NCBI GenBank assembly: GCA_964016875.1 | Contig: OZ024733.1 | Span: 18,411,824 to 18,475,823 of the forward strand | Direction: 5' to 3' | Source of the DNA: Fallopia convolvulus | Lineage: Eukaryota; Streptophyta; Magnoliopsida; Caryophyllales; Polygonaceae | DNA: 64,000 nucleotides | Shown: piece after piece, positions 23,536-35,190 of the stretch | Layout of the letters: every line of letters starts with the position of its first letter | Numbering within the stretch: the first letter of the stretch is position 1 | The notes under the pieces: generated by a model | Databases searched by the model: none | Told to the model about the DNA's origin: nothing | Seen by the model: the letters and a program-made list of their open reading frames with translations, nothing else | Position numbers and translations under genes: made by a program

Positions 23536-25323
23536 TCACTCCTTGGGGACATCTTCAGCAACCTTCTGACTTTCTAACTCCGCTTGAGCCACTTCCTTGG
23601 CGACTTGGGTAATGTCGTCAATAACTGAAGACTTCTTGGCTGCGATCACTTCATCAGAGAACAAGCTTTCAAACAATTCCCTTTCCTTTACGGCGTCCCT
23701 TGAGGCATGATTTCCTGTAGCGAATTCTTCCATCATCTCCACGCGAGCTCTGCATGATCAGTAGTCTGCGGTGTCCTCAATCTCCTTTGCAAGAGCAGCT
23801 TCTTTACCAGAGGAAATAATGAATTTCTCTTCCCAATCCTTGGAGTCCTTAGAGGCCTTTTCAAGAGCGATCGACAGCTCCTTCACCTTCTTCTCTAAAG
23901 CATTCTTCTCCTGCCCCAAGATGGTGCTTTTGTCCTTTTCAAGTTGAACGTTGATCTTGCTCTGAGCCAGTTGACCAGACAGGCCTTTGAAAGTCTCAAA
24001 AGCAGATAACGTGAGCTGGAGACCCTGAGCAAATTGAGAGGCAGAACGTCGTAAGTAAGAGATAAGACGAGTGAATCAAAAGATCTAACTGGTCAATTGA
24101 AATGTAGACATACCTACCATTGAGTAGCAAGTATTTCGCCGAAAAAGTCTGGCATGGAAGATCGATTTTCTGCACCTCGAGGACAGTCCACATGAAGAGG
24201 CGTCAAAGAACTTAAGCACTTCTCTGCTGCCATGTCCAGGGACATCATCGTTCCTGGGAGATCGGACAGGTTCGAAACCACATTCTTTGTCCGAGAGGCA
24301 ACTTTAGCGTCAGCCGATTTCCTGGGGATGGATAACGCTAAGGAGGTGTCAGGCGTTGATGTTGTCTCAGCTTTTCTCTTCTTTCGTGCTTCTTCTCGTT
24401 CCATAGTGGTAAGCGCAGTAGTAGAGCGGGTAGTTCTTGAACTTGACAACATGTAGACAAGCATGATTACAAGTAGTAAACGCGTCGAAATATGGTGTAG
24501 GTGAAAATTTTCAAGGCTTACTTGACATCTCTGTATCTTCAAAATTGGCAAAACACGCCTTCACAAGCTTGGGGTAGGATCTCTCTTCCACCGAAAGAGC
24601 TTCTATATGAGAGATAACTTGAGCCGACACCTTGCGAGGTTGAGGAGAAGCAAGATTTTCTGCATTCGAGACGGGGACAGTCAATGGTTAAAAACATCCG
24701 AACAAAGCGAAGTAAATAAATAGAGAAACACTACCTGTTGAACGCCATCGAGTTTTCAGAAAAGAAGTATCGACTCCCAAAGAGGATAGCTTTATGAAGA
24801 AAAATTTATCAACCTAACCCCGATCAGACTTCGACACATTGAAAATCAGGTCAGACTTGTCTTTGAAGGTTTTCAAGGTCAAGCGGCCAGGACCGCCTTT
24901 GGAAAGACGATAGTTATGGAAGAAGTGAACAGCTTTGAAAGGGAGGCCATGAGAGGAACACAGAAGGTCAACAGACAGCAAAAGTCTCCAAACCTGGGGG
25001 AGTATTTGCCCAGGAGATACGTTGAGGGTAGTAAGGAAGTCGATGACAAGAGGAGAAAAAGGGAAGCGATGACCGATACGAAAGGGGTACTCGTATAAAC
25101 ATAACCAATCATCGGCGTAGAAATCATCCAAAACTCCAGAAGGGGGAAGGAATATTTCCGTGGAAACAGGAAACCCAACGGTAAAGGCGAGGGTGTGAGG
25201 GTCCTCGGAGGTGCTGTTCTTCTGATGGTACAAGGTGAGACTTTTAGACGAGATCAAGGAAGGGGGTTCGGATGGATCAAGGCAGCGAGAAAAGGGTTCT
25301 GAGGAAAAACCAAAAGTCGCCAT
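23536..25323 (-). pseudogene. Antisense multi-exon gene in the Tat 3' region (Transposase_28-like plus coiled coil)
   Basis: It is read opposite to gag-pol. The first exon (about 25323-24735) starts MATFGFSSEPFSRC and carries LYEYPFRIGHRFPFSPLVID and QILPQVWRLLLSV, which I recognise as the 'putative gypsy type transposon' family (Pfam PF04195). A TAG at 24814 interrupts it. A donor GTAGTG follows; further exons fit at about 24659-24522, 24441-24118 and 24024-23536, each bordered by AG and GT. The last exon is a long coiled coil rich in Lys/Glu (EKDKSTILGQEKNALEKKVK) with a TGA at 23758. Joining phases do not fit at two introns, so it has decayed or my boundaries are off. Similar antisense genes are known in Grande and other Tat elements; their function is unknown. 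Confidence 0.75.
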
Positions 25324-25523
25324 GGACAAGAAGGAAAAAGAAGAAGAAGATGAGAAATTGAGAAAACGGAGACGTACCTGGGAACCAAGAAGCGCAGTTA
25401 AGGCCTCAGTAAAACATCATGACTGCTATAAATAAAAATCAATGGGATGTGTCTTACGTGCTACAACATCCGAGACACTAAATCAAAAACCCTAAAAAGG
25501 CTGTTGAAGGGAACTTTCCCGGG

Positions 25524-25538
25524 TTTTTGAGGGGGTAT
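25524..25538 (+). promoter_or_regulatory. Polypurine tract of the Tat element
   Basis: TTTTTGAGGGGGTAT lies directly before the 3' LTR start TGTTGGGCC. It would prime plus-strand DNA synthesis. Confidence 0.8.
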
Positions 25539-26076
25539 TGTTGGGCCTCCCCGAAACTTAGCCCAGAAAGATGAGATAAGCCCAAGATATTCGGGCCAAG
25601 TCGTCAAACGGAGAAATCGAAGGAGTAATGGCGGAGAGTGGAGAGCGAGATAGCCATGGCGGAAATCTCGGCTAGAGAGGATCCCACGATTGACACCAAC
25701 AGATATCTCATTAATGATGGTGGCGAGAACTCCGGGATACATCAACGCTCCATCAACGGTCGAAATAGAGCAAAGGATATAAAAGCCGAGAAGGGAGACG
25801 AGCACAGGACACACAATCGCACTCAGGAATACTCTCTAGCTAAAACCATTCCTTCTATTTATCAATTATGTTCATGTGCTTGCTTGTAATTCCAGAGGAA
25901 TTATCCATCGTCACGATGATAATACAATCACGATAACTTACTTGCTCTACTTTTTATTCTCTTTTCTCATAATTTTACATCTTGTTTGGAGTTTATAATG
26001 CGTTACGATTGCTCTTTGGTTAGGACTCCCTCATTTTAGCAGGTAACATGTTTGTGTGATTATTCTGCCCAAAACA
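25539..26076 (+). repeat. 3' LTR of the Tat element
   Basis: It starts TGTTGGGCCTCCCC and ends CCCAAAACA, followed by the ACAAC duplicate. The TATA box is kept. About 5% different from the 5' copy. Confidence 0.93.
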
Positions 26077-26081
26077 ACAAC

Positions 26082-27518
26082 TTCCTTTCTAACTTCATCC
26101 TATCGTCGGGTTGACTTATCAAAATGGTGGAGAAGAATGTTCGTGATGTAGCTTTCACATTCCTTGGATCAATCAACAAATCAAAAAAAGATGTCATGTG
26201 ATCCGAGGCCCCACTGTCAACTATCCAATCTTCAGTAGTATTTTGTATCACATTTAGGACTGAGACAGATATACCTGCAAAATGGAAGTTGGATTTTGCA
26301 CCCTTGGTTCCATAGCTGCATGATCCTCTCTTGCCTTCCTTTATCTCTTTCCTCCCCTGACTTCTGCATTCATTGCCTTCTCTAACCTGAAAGTTGTCAT
26401 CATTTCTTGGCAAGCATTATAGAGAGTGGACACTGCTTGCACCAAGTTTGGTTCCATGCCATGCTTGTGATCCACATTTCCTCCATATTCCAAGGGTGAA
26501 TCAACATTTCCTTGTGCCTCAGATTCAACATTTCTAGCACCTCTAGTGCCTCTCCTAACCTTTTTTCCTTTGTACCAATCAAGGTACCCTATCAGCTCAA
26601 AACAGTTGTCCTTAATGTGTCCTTCCTCCATGCAATGGTAGCAAACTCTCTTGTCCCTTGTCCTCCTGAAGTCCCTTTTCTCTCCAGCAAATGAACCATT
26701 TCTCCCTGATTCTGATGAAATGCCTTTTCCACCATCATAATCCTTATTACATCCTCTTCCATTATTATTCTGAGACGCCAGGAATGGTGAAGTTTCAATG
26801 TTCACTGTCCCTGTGACCTGACTCTGAATTTCCACTCCAAGTACTGTCTGAAAAACCTTCCTTATATTTGAAAGTGGATCCATCGAAACTATCTGACTCT
26901 TAACTGATTCATAATCACCATTCAATTTCAGCAAAAATTACATCACCTTGTCCTGATTATCCATTTCTAGCACTCTAGCAGCCAAATTGCACTTACAATT
27001 TTCAACAGCGCCACATGAACAAGTGGGCAACCCAATCAATTCATAGATTTCCTCCTAACACCTTTACAAACGATAGTAATAGTGTGTCACAGAAGAATTA
27101 CCTTGTGAAATCTGTGATAGCACCTGCTTCAACTGGAAAATCATCGGTGCGTTGTTCTGGCGATATCGTTCACAAATGTATATCCACAAATCCCGTGCCG
27201 ATCTGGTGTAAACAAAACTGCTAGACACCTCCTTAGTCATCGAGTTTAGGATCCAGTAGGCAACCATGGAATCACATCTTTTCCAACGCTCAAAATCTGC
27301 AAATCCAGCCTCTGGTTGCTTGCCTGTTCCATCAACGAATCCAAGCTTTATCTTCGCGGTCAAGGCTCTTTGAACTTGCCTGCTCTAGGCCGAGAAATTC
27401 CTTCCGTCAAACGCCAGCATCGCAGCGACATCCCGGGGAAGTCCGAGTTGGTGAGCAGCAAAGGATCGATCATATTCGCGATCTGCGTCACTTCTTTCTC
27501 CTGCACTTCCTTCGTCAT
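26082..27518 (-). pseudogene. Copia gag and protease start, truncated by the Tat insertion
   Basis: On the minus strand, ATG at 27518 opens MTKEVQEKEVTQIANMID. A frameshift follows near 27430, then a stop in FSA*SRQ and the Gag core (TAKIKLGFVDGTGKQPE, LWIYICERYRQNN). A further stop precedes LLKLNGDYESVKSQIVSMD. The zinc knuckle CYHCMEEGHIKDNC (CX2CX4HX4C) is intact near 26640-26600. After another frameshift near 26380 the copia protease motif DWIVDSGASDHMTS is visible at about 26224-26180. The reading then ends at the ACAAC target site. The RT and integrase that should follow at lower coordinates are not recognisable left of the Tat element, so the rest was lost or has decayed. Confidence 0.85.
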
Positions 27519-27625
27519 TCTCGAACCTCAGATGATCAATTACTCAAAACAATCGTCCTTCTCGCCGATGTTCTTGGAAAAGTCAAAATCCCCAAAACTC
27601 AGCAAAAAATAGGTCACCAAAGCTT

Positions 27626-27642
27626 CAATTGCTCTGATACCA
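27626..27642 (-). promoter_or_regulatory. Primer-binding site of the truncated copia element
   Basis: The minus strand reads TGGTATCAGAGCAATTG, the initiator tRNA-Met primer site, directly next to the LTR end TTCACA. Confidence 0.85.
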
Positions 27643-28012
27643 TGTGAAGTTTGGTAACCAGAAACAAAATTGAAACCAACAATCAACAGATAAACAAGCT
27701 CAACATTAGATTTAGCCAATCATCAACATAAAAACGAGAGCAAAGCTCGCCAGTCTAGTGAGCACAGACTCACTGTTAAATCCACAACTTGAAGAGCACG
27801 AAAAAGAGGTTTATATAGGTCCGGTCTAAAGAGAACTAAAGTGAACCGGGCTTACAAATTGTTTATTATAAAGAACATAAAAGAACCAAGCAAACCAAAA
27901 TGATCTGCATTTCCCGCCAAGGTTGAAGAGAGGCCTCTCACTTTGCAAGTCACCAGATCCCACGCTTCTTGATGCTCCGACTTGGCAACTCTATGAGATG
28001 GCAATCTCTACA
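27643..28012 (-). repeat. 5' LTR of the truncated copia element
   Basis: The inner boundary (TGTGAAG on the plus strand) is fixed by the primer site. The outer boundary is proposed at CTCTACA/28012, giving TGTAGA...TTCACA on the minus strand and a 370-bp LTR. A minus-strand TATA box, TATATAAA, lies at about 27809-27817. The second LTR and the target duplication are not in the window, so the outer end is tentative. Confidence 0.6.
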
Positions 28013-30482
28013 GTAATTACCCCTTGTTATGCTATTCATTTTTCTTTCGTTGCATAGCTTTGTTCCTTCCTGTGGTGCGGTTGTCGTCGAGTGTGGGTGT
28101 GCGTCCCGAGGGTCGAATTGTTAGCCAGAGTCGTTTGCAAGGGAGCTTGATGATGGCCTGATGGTGGTCCGTGTTGGAGTTAGAATTTCAGATCGATAGT
28201 TGATTCGTGTTTAGCACGACCAGTGGCAGTTTATGTGTGGTCTTGCGGGTGCGAGTAAGGTTGGTTGCTCGTTGAGTGTAGGTGGTTGGATAGCCGGTGT
28301 GGGCACCATTAAAGGGGGCTGGTTGGCTGATTTTTATGAGTTAGGCGGTCGTTTGGTGTTTGGCTAGTTAATAAGCTAGTTAATTTGTGATCTGCAGGAG
28401 TGTTCGATTAGGTGCGGTTAGTTTGGTTTAATGGGAGGTTGTGTTTTCTTAGCTAATTGATAATAATGGTAGTCGTTGTTTAACGAAAAAAAGAATTTAA
28501 TTTGTTTTAAATTTTTTTTGAAAATTTAAGAATTTGGGCATGTTTACAATTTAATTGGGTATATAGTTATTTTTTTGGCATTCATGCGATTGTGAAATAA
28601 TTAAGACAATTTTGTCATTATGAACTTTTTTTGGGTATCGAGTATTATTAAATAATATTATTAATATTAACACTTTATAAATTAATATCCCCGTTTATTT
28701 TGAGTTGTTACTAAATTTGTAAGTTAATCAATTTGTGTTTGCATCTTGAATTTTGGATAGGATATGTACGAGGAAGAAGATGATGTGAAGTTTTTGTTTG
28801 ATTTTTCATTGAAGCTTTTGTTTTTTTTTCTGGATACAAAAAAGATGAAGTGGAATTTAGAAATTAAAAATAAGTGACATGGCTAATTTTCTTTTGATAA
28901 GTCATTTTTCTAGTTGCCAACTCATCTTTTTTCCACCGGAATTTCACCTAGTGTTATTATTGGTATATATAGCGATAGTTCGTAGTATTGTTGGTGATTT
29001 TTAAAGTTCGTAGTATTTTTATTTCAAATTTATACTTGATATTATTTTAAGTCATTTTTCCATATTTTTAAGCACATTACTTTATTAACAATTATTTCAT
29101 ATATAAAATTATCATAACCATGTCTAATATCTTATAAAAATTAACAATTATTTTTCAAAATATTATAGAATAATTTCTTAATTCCCTCAAAACACTATAG
29201 TAATATACTCTTAATAATGTGAGCTTATTGTCGTGTGTATGGCATAACGAAGTTAAACTAATTATCAAATAAACCGCAGTTTTAAACTTATAAATGCAAA
29301 ACTAATGCACTTTACTATTTTACATCAACTAGTTAAAATTCATTAATTCATTAATACAAAATACAAACACTACTACATCATTGTCTTCCGTTAATTATCT
29401 AACAACATAAAAAGTTATCCTTGAGAACACAATAAATGTGAAAACTTATTGTTAAATGGGCCTAATTTTTACATCTGAGAGTTGTGTGCTAGATGGACCT
29501 AATTTTAAAATCGGATTTGGGTGCTAAATGGGCCTCTTACTACTTAAAGCTTAGTGATAAAAAAGTTATATATTAATCTCTGATCATGTATTTTAAACAA
29601 ACAAAAAAACCATGTGTTTTAACCCCCAAAAACAGTTGTTGACATCATGTTTTAAACGCAAAGTGATTATGTTTTAATCACTCCGGCTGTTCATTTGATC
29701 ATTTGTTTTAGCAAAAAAAAACGGTTGTTGACATTCTATTTCGAGAGGGTATTGCGGAAAAATAGTAGAAGTTAAATAGAAACATATTACATACCATACA
29801 CAAAATACTATTATTTCGTTCAAGTTAAAATTTTCACGATTTATTTTTATTTAATCTTTTTATATGATAATATTTAGAATTTAGTCAATACATGTTATAA
29901 TTACCTTATGATTACCAAAAATATATTTAATTTTCAAATAATAAACATAGATCATGAATTTGCCCCGTCCAATGGACAAATTGAAATTAAAGAATGTTAA
30001 CAATAAATTCAATTAATTTAAAGGTCAATTGTAAGAACATTCCCAAAAAATTCTTATTATGCTCATTGGATGGTATAAATTATTCTTTATGCTACCTTTT
30101 TATGGTCATTGGATGCTTAATTTCATAGGAGATCAAAGGTCAATTGAAAGAATATTAACAATAAATTCAATTAATTTTTTTTATCTATAACACATTCAAT
30201 GCTTAATTAAAGTTGTTTATGCTTTTGTATAGAAATCATATATTATGTATAAAATGTGGGGTATTAATTGTCATTGAGATTTAGTCTTATAATATTATAG
30301 ATATAGAAGATATAGATAGATAGATAGATATATTTTTATAACACCTCCAAGCATTAACAACAATATTAGAAGACGTTAAAAATTTTAGCAATAGTTTTCA
30401 AACGGCACTAAAATAGCAATAATGTATAATAAATGCCAATTAAAGTAGTACTAATCAGTAATCACCCATCTTTTAAAAAAAA
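28013..30482. other. Unassigned intergenic DNA
   Basis: The first 450 bases are G/T-rich on the plus strand without a coding frame, and the rest is AT-rich. Around 29985-30180 lies sequence that is the inverse of the repeats at 34745-35190. A GATA-type microsatellite lies at about 30300-30335. No gene is visible. Confidence 0.5.
29985..30180 (-). repeat. Inverted copy of the subterminal repeat at 34.7-35.2 kb
   Basis: Contains two copies of a unit with CAATAAATTCAATTAATTT, AAAGGTCAATTG and CATTGGATG. These are reverse complements of AATTTATTGTCAATATCCTT and CATCCAATGAAAGC in the right-hand array. Both sit just inside Helitron-like ends of opposite orientation. Confidence 0.65.
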
Positions 30483-30512
30483 CTAGGTGGCTAAACCCGT
30501 ACATTGTACGGG
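30483..30512 (-). mobile_element. Helitron-like 3' end (minus strand)
   Basis: On the minus strand a 7-bp hairpin (CCCGTAC, loop, GTACGGG) is followed after nine bases by CTAG and then T. A hairpin shortly before CTRR, with insertion before T, is the canonical Helitron 3' terminus. The 5' TC end is not identified. Confidence 0.55.
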
Positions 30513-31096
30513 TCAAAATTTATGTTTATTAGTTATGATTTTGAAATATTATGGCAAGGCGATAATGAAGCCTATTTATTTTAAGGACATTTTTTTTATT
30601 GATGTGGATGTGTATAATTTTGTTAGTTTTTGGTTTTATTTTTGTATTATCTAGGTGAAATCAAGGTGAACAATAGTATTGGGTGTTATACCTTATTATC
30701 GGAAATAATGAACTTTGTGCTTAGAGATTAATATAAATCCCAAAATGCAATATATGCGCAAAGGGAATCAATTTCCTACATTATACAGAACCAGCATAAT
30801 AAAGGCTATATGTTTAAACCCGATAGTTCCACAATTGTGCTAAATCACACCAAAAACCTTAGAACAACATTCTTTATTCCTATCTTTCAAGCAACGCCGT
30901 TCCACAAAATGGTGGAAAAAAGCTCCAATACTTCAGTGACTGATAGAACACAAAATATCTGGTAGGATTAGGACAGTGCAGAACTCTAAGAGATCGTGGC
31001 TGTTTCAATCAAGATCATTTTGTCATATGCAACACATGAGAAATGAAGATATAAAACAAGATTTTTCATAACTAGTCAAACTTCGACAGTGAATTC

Positions 31097-31462
31097 ATGA
31101 TGAAAACTCCTAAGAATGATCCACGGTCAGTGGCGGAGGCAGCTGGTCAATTCTTTGGTGAATTCACGGTCAGTGAATTCATGACCCCCACCAGCGGCCG
31201 GGAGTTCTCAGCCAGCGTCACAGATCTTTCTCAATTGAGAAATAAACATAAAAACATTAAAAAGAAAATTCAATTGAGAAAGGCATGTTCAAACCGATCA
31301 ATTTTGGAGACGAATTTGCAGACTTTGACGAGGCAGACAAGAGATGCCGGCAGTGAGGAATTCGGAATCGGATTCTTTCTCCCGAGTCCGTCGTTCCGTC
31401 CTGATAAATCCTCAGATGATGAATCTACTTTCCTAAAACAAATAAACAAATCAGTTGAATGA
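31097..31462 (+). CDS. Unrecognised 121-residue open frame
   Basis: ATG at 31097 opens a frame of 121 codons ending at 31462. The product is Ser/Lys-rich (DLSQLRNKHKNIKKKIQLRK) with no signal peptide, membrane segment or motif I know. The GTCAGTGAATTCATGA word occurs twice around its start, and CAGTGGCGGAGGCAG near 31126 resembles a hAT-type terminal sequence. It may be a captured gene piece or a chance frame; its GC content is higher than the surroundings. I would not treat it as a real gene without transcript data. Confidence 0.25.
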   Translation: MMKTPKNDPRSVAEAAGQFFGEFTVSEFMTPTSGREFSASVTDLSQLRNKHKNIKKKIQLRKACSNRSILETNLQTLTRQTRDAGSEEFGIGFFLPSPSFRPDKSSDDESTFLKQINKSVE

Positions 31463-32046
31463 ACTTGGGCCTGTTTACAGACAAGCCCGCTGGATGAGCT
31501 TGTAATCGGCCCGCTAGATAAAAAATACAGTTGAATGAACTTGGATCTGATTATAGACAAATGAATGAACTTGAGCCTAAAACTTGAGCCTAAAACTTAT
31601 GAATTTGAGCCAAACTATATACTAAATTAGAAAAATAAACTTGTTAGTGACATTAGTAAGATAAAAATATATATTTTATCTAGAAATTCACGTATTTCTA
31701 AAAAAAAAATTATTAAAATAATTTAGAATATATTTTCATAAAAATCATTTAAAATTTATTTTCGTACTAAGATAGTTAATTGTGTCATACAAACTCTCAA
31801 AATAAATATATCAGATTTTTATTCTAAATCTTATTGAATAAAATAGAATCTTAAATATTTTTTTAATAAAATATCTTTTATCCTATTAAAAGATCTTCAT
31901 CTTCATATTAGAAATGATATTAATTTTAAAAGAAATGAATAAAAATAACTTCTGACACACAAAAAATTCTATAAAATTCACCTATTTTAACAAAGCCTTT
32001 ATTAAAATTAAAATAATTAAGGCTTATTGTGCGTCGCTTGTTAGTG

Positions 32047-32196
32047 AAATGGTTGGTTGAGTTTGATGACTCTATGACCATCTTTTTTGGTCTTCAACTA
32101 TGTTTCTCGCTCCATATACCTTCTATTCATGTGGAAACTGATTCTCTATCAATTGTTCAAACAATTAACAATTTCAACTCCACCTCACATATTTAG
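32047..32196 (+). pseudogene. RNase H-like (RVT_3 type) fragment
   Basis: A plus-strand frame of about 50 codons reads FFGLQLCFSLHIPSIHVETD and then SLSIVQTINN, ending at a TAG. The pattern 'GL-L---L-I--IHVE-DS--VVQ-IN' is the central part of the RNase H-like domain found in plant LINEs and in many LINE-derived host proteins. The first catalytic Asp strand and the end of the domain are missing. It lies between two inverted Helitron-like ends, so it may be a captured fragment, or a piece of a decayed LINE. Confidence 0.55.
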
Positions 32197-34744
32197 GTTG
32201 CTTGTTTAAATATATTAAATCTCTTTTATCTACTTTTATGTGTTCTAGATCTACCCTAATCTATCATTCTATAAACTTAAATAACTTGACAATTAATGCC
32301 CATACAAATAATAAGATTTTGTATAATGTCATTAAAAACATACATTATACATATTAGTAAGATATTTTATGATTTCAATATAAACTTTTTGTTAATAAAT
32401 GCCCATTCAACTAATAAGGAATTTTATCAAAATTAATGACAAATTAAAATTGATTATATCAATGGATTTTTTATATTCTAAATAGTTTTTAAACATTTCA
32501 TTTTAAATCTCTTTTTTTTCCTTGAAAATAGATAAATTAACTATCTTCTTATGACAAATTTAATAAAAAAAAAAAAGACAATTAGTGAGATATTAGACTT
32601 GATTGTATTCTAAATGGATTTTACTATATTTTATTTTAACTCTCCTTTATTTTCTTAAAAAATAAATATTATCTCCTTTTATGACAAATTTTTCATATAA
32701 TAATAATGATAATAGAAAGCCAAAATTATACCTATTAATTTTATAAAAAACTATCTTATAATAAAAACAATAATATTTATTTTATCTTATAATGATTTGA
32801 ATGACTATACGAAGTTGAGAAGTCTTCTAAAATCATTAAAAATAAAAAAAGAAAATCAACACAATCATTGAAAAAAGAAAAAATATGTATTAATTTTTTT
32901 TACTCATAACTAAAATTAAGCAAACATATACAATGACAATGACAACTCTAAGATTATTACTATAATAAATATTTAATATTTTACAATAAATTTAACTTCT
33001 TTTTTTTCTAACAAATCTACAATATCCAATCCAATAACATTTGTTCTCTCAAAAGAAGATTTAACATATACTCCGTATTTTCTAACGTTAAAAAAAACTA
33101 TAATCACAACTTTAATATCAACATATAACTCCAACAATTATAGGTTATATTATTAGGGAAGACAAAAGGTGACAATAAAAAGCAATTCTAATTAATAATA
33201 GCCATTAGTAGACGATACAGAGTAAATATTAACACCTCTTTTTTTTGAAACTTGATTATAGTTAATGAGTCTACTATTTAAATTATAAAATTATTGTGGT
33301 AATTTAAGAAGAATATTGCTAATTGTTAATTTCTATAAAGTGTAACGTGTGTATGACTTTAAAACACATTCAATTGCTAATTTATATAAAGTGTAACGTT
33401 CACATTCAAGCTATCATTAAAAAAATCTTTAACATGCATATATGTTGTAACGTGTGTATGACTTTAAAGCACATTTAATCTATCATTAAATTAAAAAATC
33501 TCTAACATGTATATATATATATGGTGTACGTAAAGATAAAGAGGGAGAAGATGAGGCATTATTTATCATGTATGATCATTTCTATGTGAGTTTAGTATAA
33601 ACATAGCCATCTTGGTTTAATGAAGGTTAGTTTTTTTTTTAAATTTTGATTTTATTTTGTAGAGTTAGTGAAAGTCAATTATATATAATATTTATCTCTA
33701 ATATGACTTCAATATTAAGTAATATTATGCAATTATTTAGAACTAACCAAGATACATCTTGGTTATTTAGAACTAACCAAGTCAATTATAATATTGCATC
33801 TTCTTCTACATACTATAAGGCGATTACATTAAGTGAATGATTGGAGTAAAAGATATGTACTTGAGAGGTTGGTATTTTTCTATAAATTTATTATATTTAT
33901 TTGGTCTATGATCTCTTGAATTTGTCATTATCTACAATAAATTGTAAATGGAAATGTCTCATGTCAGATATGGAGAAGAAGGGAAGATTGAAAGCGATTA
34001 AATTGGACATGTAAAGAAAAATTGTTAATTGGTAGAGGAGTGCTTCAAAAGGTTTTATAGGACGCAAAGAAGTTTCTTCAAAAAAAGCTTTGAGATCTTT
34101 GATAAAGTTTAATTTGTTTTTAAAACATTAAAGAATGGTTTTTATGATTTTAAGTTTAGGATTTTGCGAGATTCTGTATTAATTTTATATAAAAATATGA
34201 ATATTATTTGTAATAATTTTAGTGTAGTTTTTAACCTAAATGGATTTAGCCCTATTATTGCACAAATTGAGAGAAACATTTGCAACATGATTATGTGAAG
34301 ATAAATCCTACTATTCATTTTATTTTCCATGGTAAATAATTATTTATACCAAAATCTATATAATTTAAATAAATTATGTGAAAAAATTCAACACTTTTTT
34401 TATTTTAATAAAAACATGTAATTAAAATAATGAATTCGAACTAATTAATGTCCATATTAGGATATGTTTCGAAACGAATAAAATTGAAATTTAGTTCTCT
34501 TTTAAGGAATAACATATAAATATAATTTTTAAAAATATTCAAATATTTACTCATTTAATAGAATTAATGTTTGTAACTTATGTAACTCTTTAATAGTCAC
34601 CAATTGTTTAAGACTTTCCATATCACACACATAATTTCACAACTAATAGCATTTAAAACTCCTCATCTACACATATATATTGGATATTGGATAGTCATGA
34701 GGTTTTAGAGGTTCATAAAAATCAACTATAAAACTTTATATATA
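32197..34744. other. AT-rich intergenic DNA, no gene seen
   Basis: Extremely AT-rich with long A and T runs. A roughly 90-100 bp word set (AAAGTGTAACGTGTGTATGA and CTTTAAARCACATT) recurs near 33335-33480. No coding frame, element end or RNA gene could be supported. Confidence 0.5.
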
Positions 34745-35190
34745 ACATTTTCTATCAATTAAATTTATTGTCAATATCCTTTCAATTGACCATTAGTCCT
34801 CTATAGTAAATTTAGATTAGCATCCAATGAAAGCTAAAAAGGTAAAATAAAAAAAAGAATAATTTATTGTCAAGAAGAAAATTTTGGCTCATTTATGACT
34901 AAACATCTAATAAAGATAAAGATAAAAAATAAAATAAAAAACAAACCAATTGAATTTATTGTCAATATATCATTTCAATTAACCTTTAGTCTTCTATAAC
35001 AAATTTAGATAAGCATCCAATGAAGGCTAAAAAAGTAAAATAAAAAATAATAATTTATTATCATGAAGAGACCAGTTTATGACTAAGCATCCAATAAAGT
35101 TAAAAAAATAAAAAAATAAATCAATTGAATTTATTGTCAATATCCTTTCACTTGACCTTTAGTCTTCTATAGTAAATTTAGATAATCACC
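34745..35190 (+). repeat. Three subterminal direct repeats of about 180-190 bp
   Basis: The core words AATTTATTGTCAATATCCTT, TTTAGTCTTCTATAGTAAAT and CATCCAATGAAAGC recur at about 34757, 34950 and 35125. The third copy is incomplete. They sit just inside a Helitron-like 3' end at 35273-35302 and are inverted relative to 29985-30180. Confidence 0.75.

Larger units (their letters stand above)
9385..26076 (+). mobile_element. Complete Ty3 Tat-lineage LTR retrotransposon with two nested insertions
   Basis: The element is bounded by LTRs at 9385-9925 and 25539-26076 and by the 5-bp direct repeat ACAAC at 9380-9384 and 26077-26081. The order is primer site, gag, protease, RT-RNase H, second RNase H, integrase, a long 3' region with an antisense gene, polypurine tract and LTR. 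The extra RNase H after the first and the antisense gene are hallmarks of the Tat group. It is 16.7 kb in all; removing the Gag-only element (5.1 kb) and the solo LTR (2.3 kb) leaves about 9.3 kb. Stops and shifts in every gene show it is no longer autonomous. It landed in, or beside, a minus-strand copia element. Confidence 0.92.
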
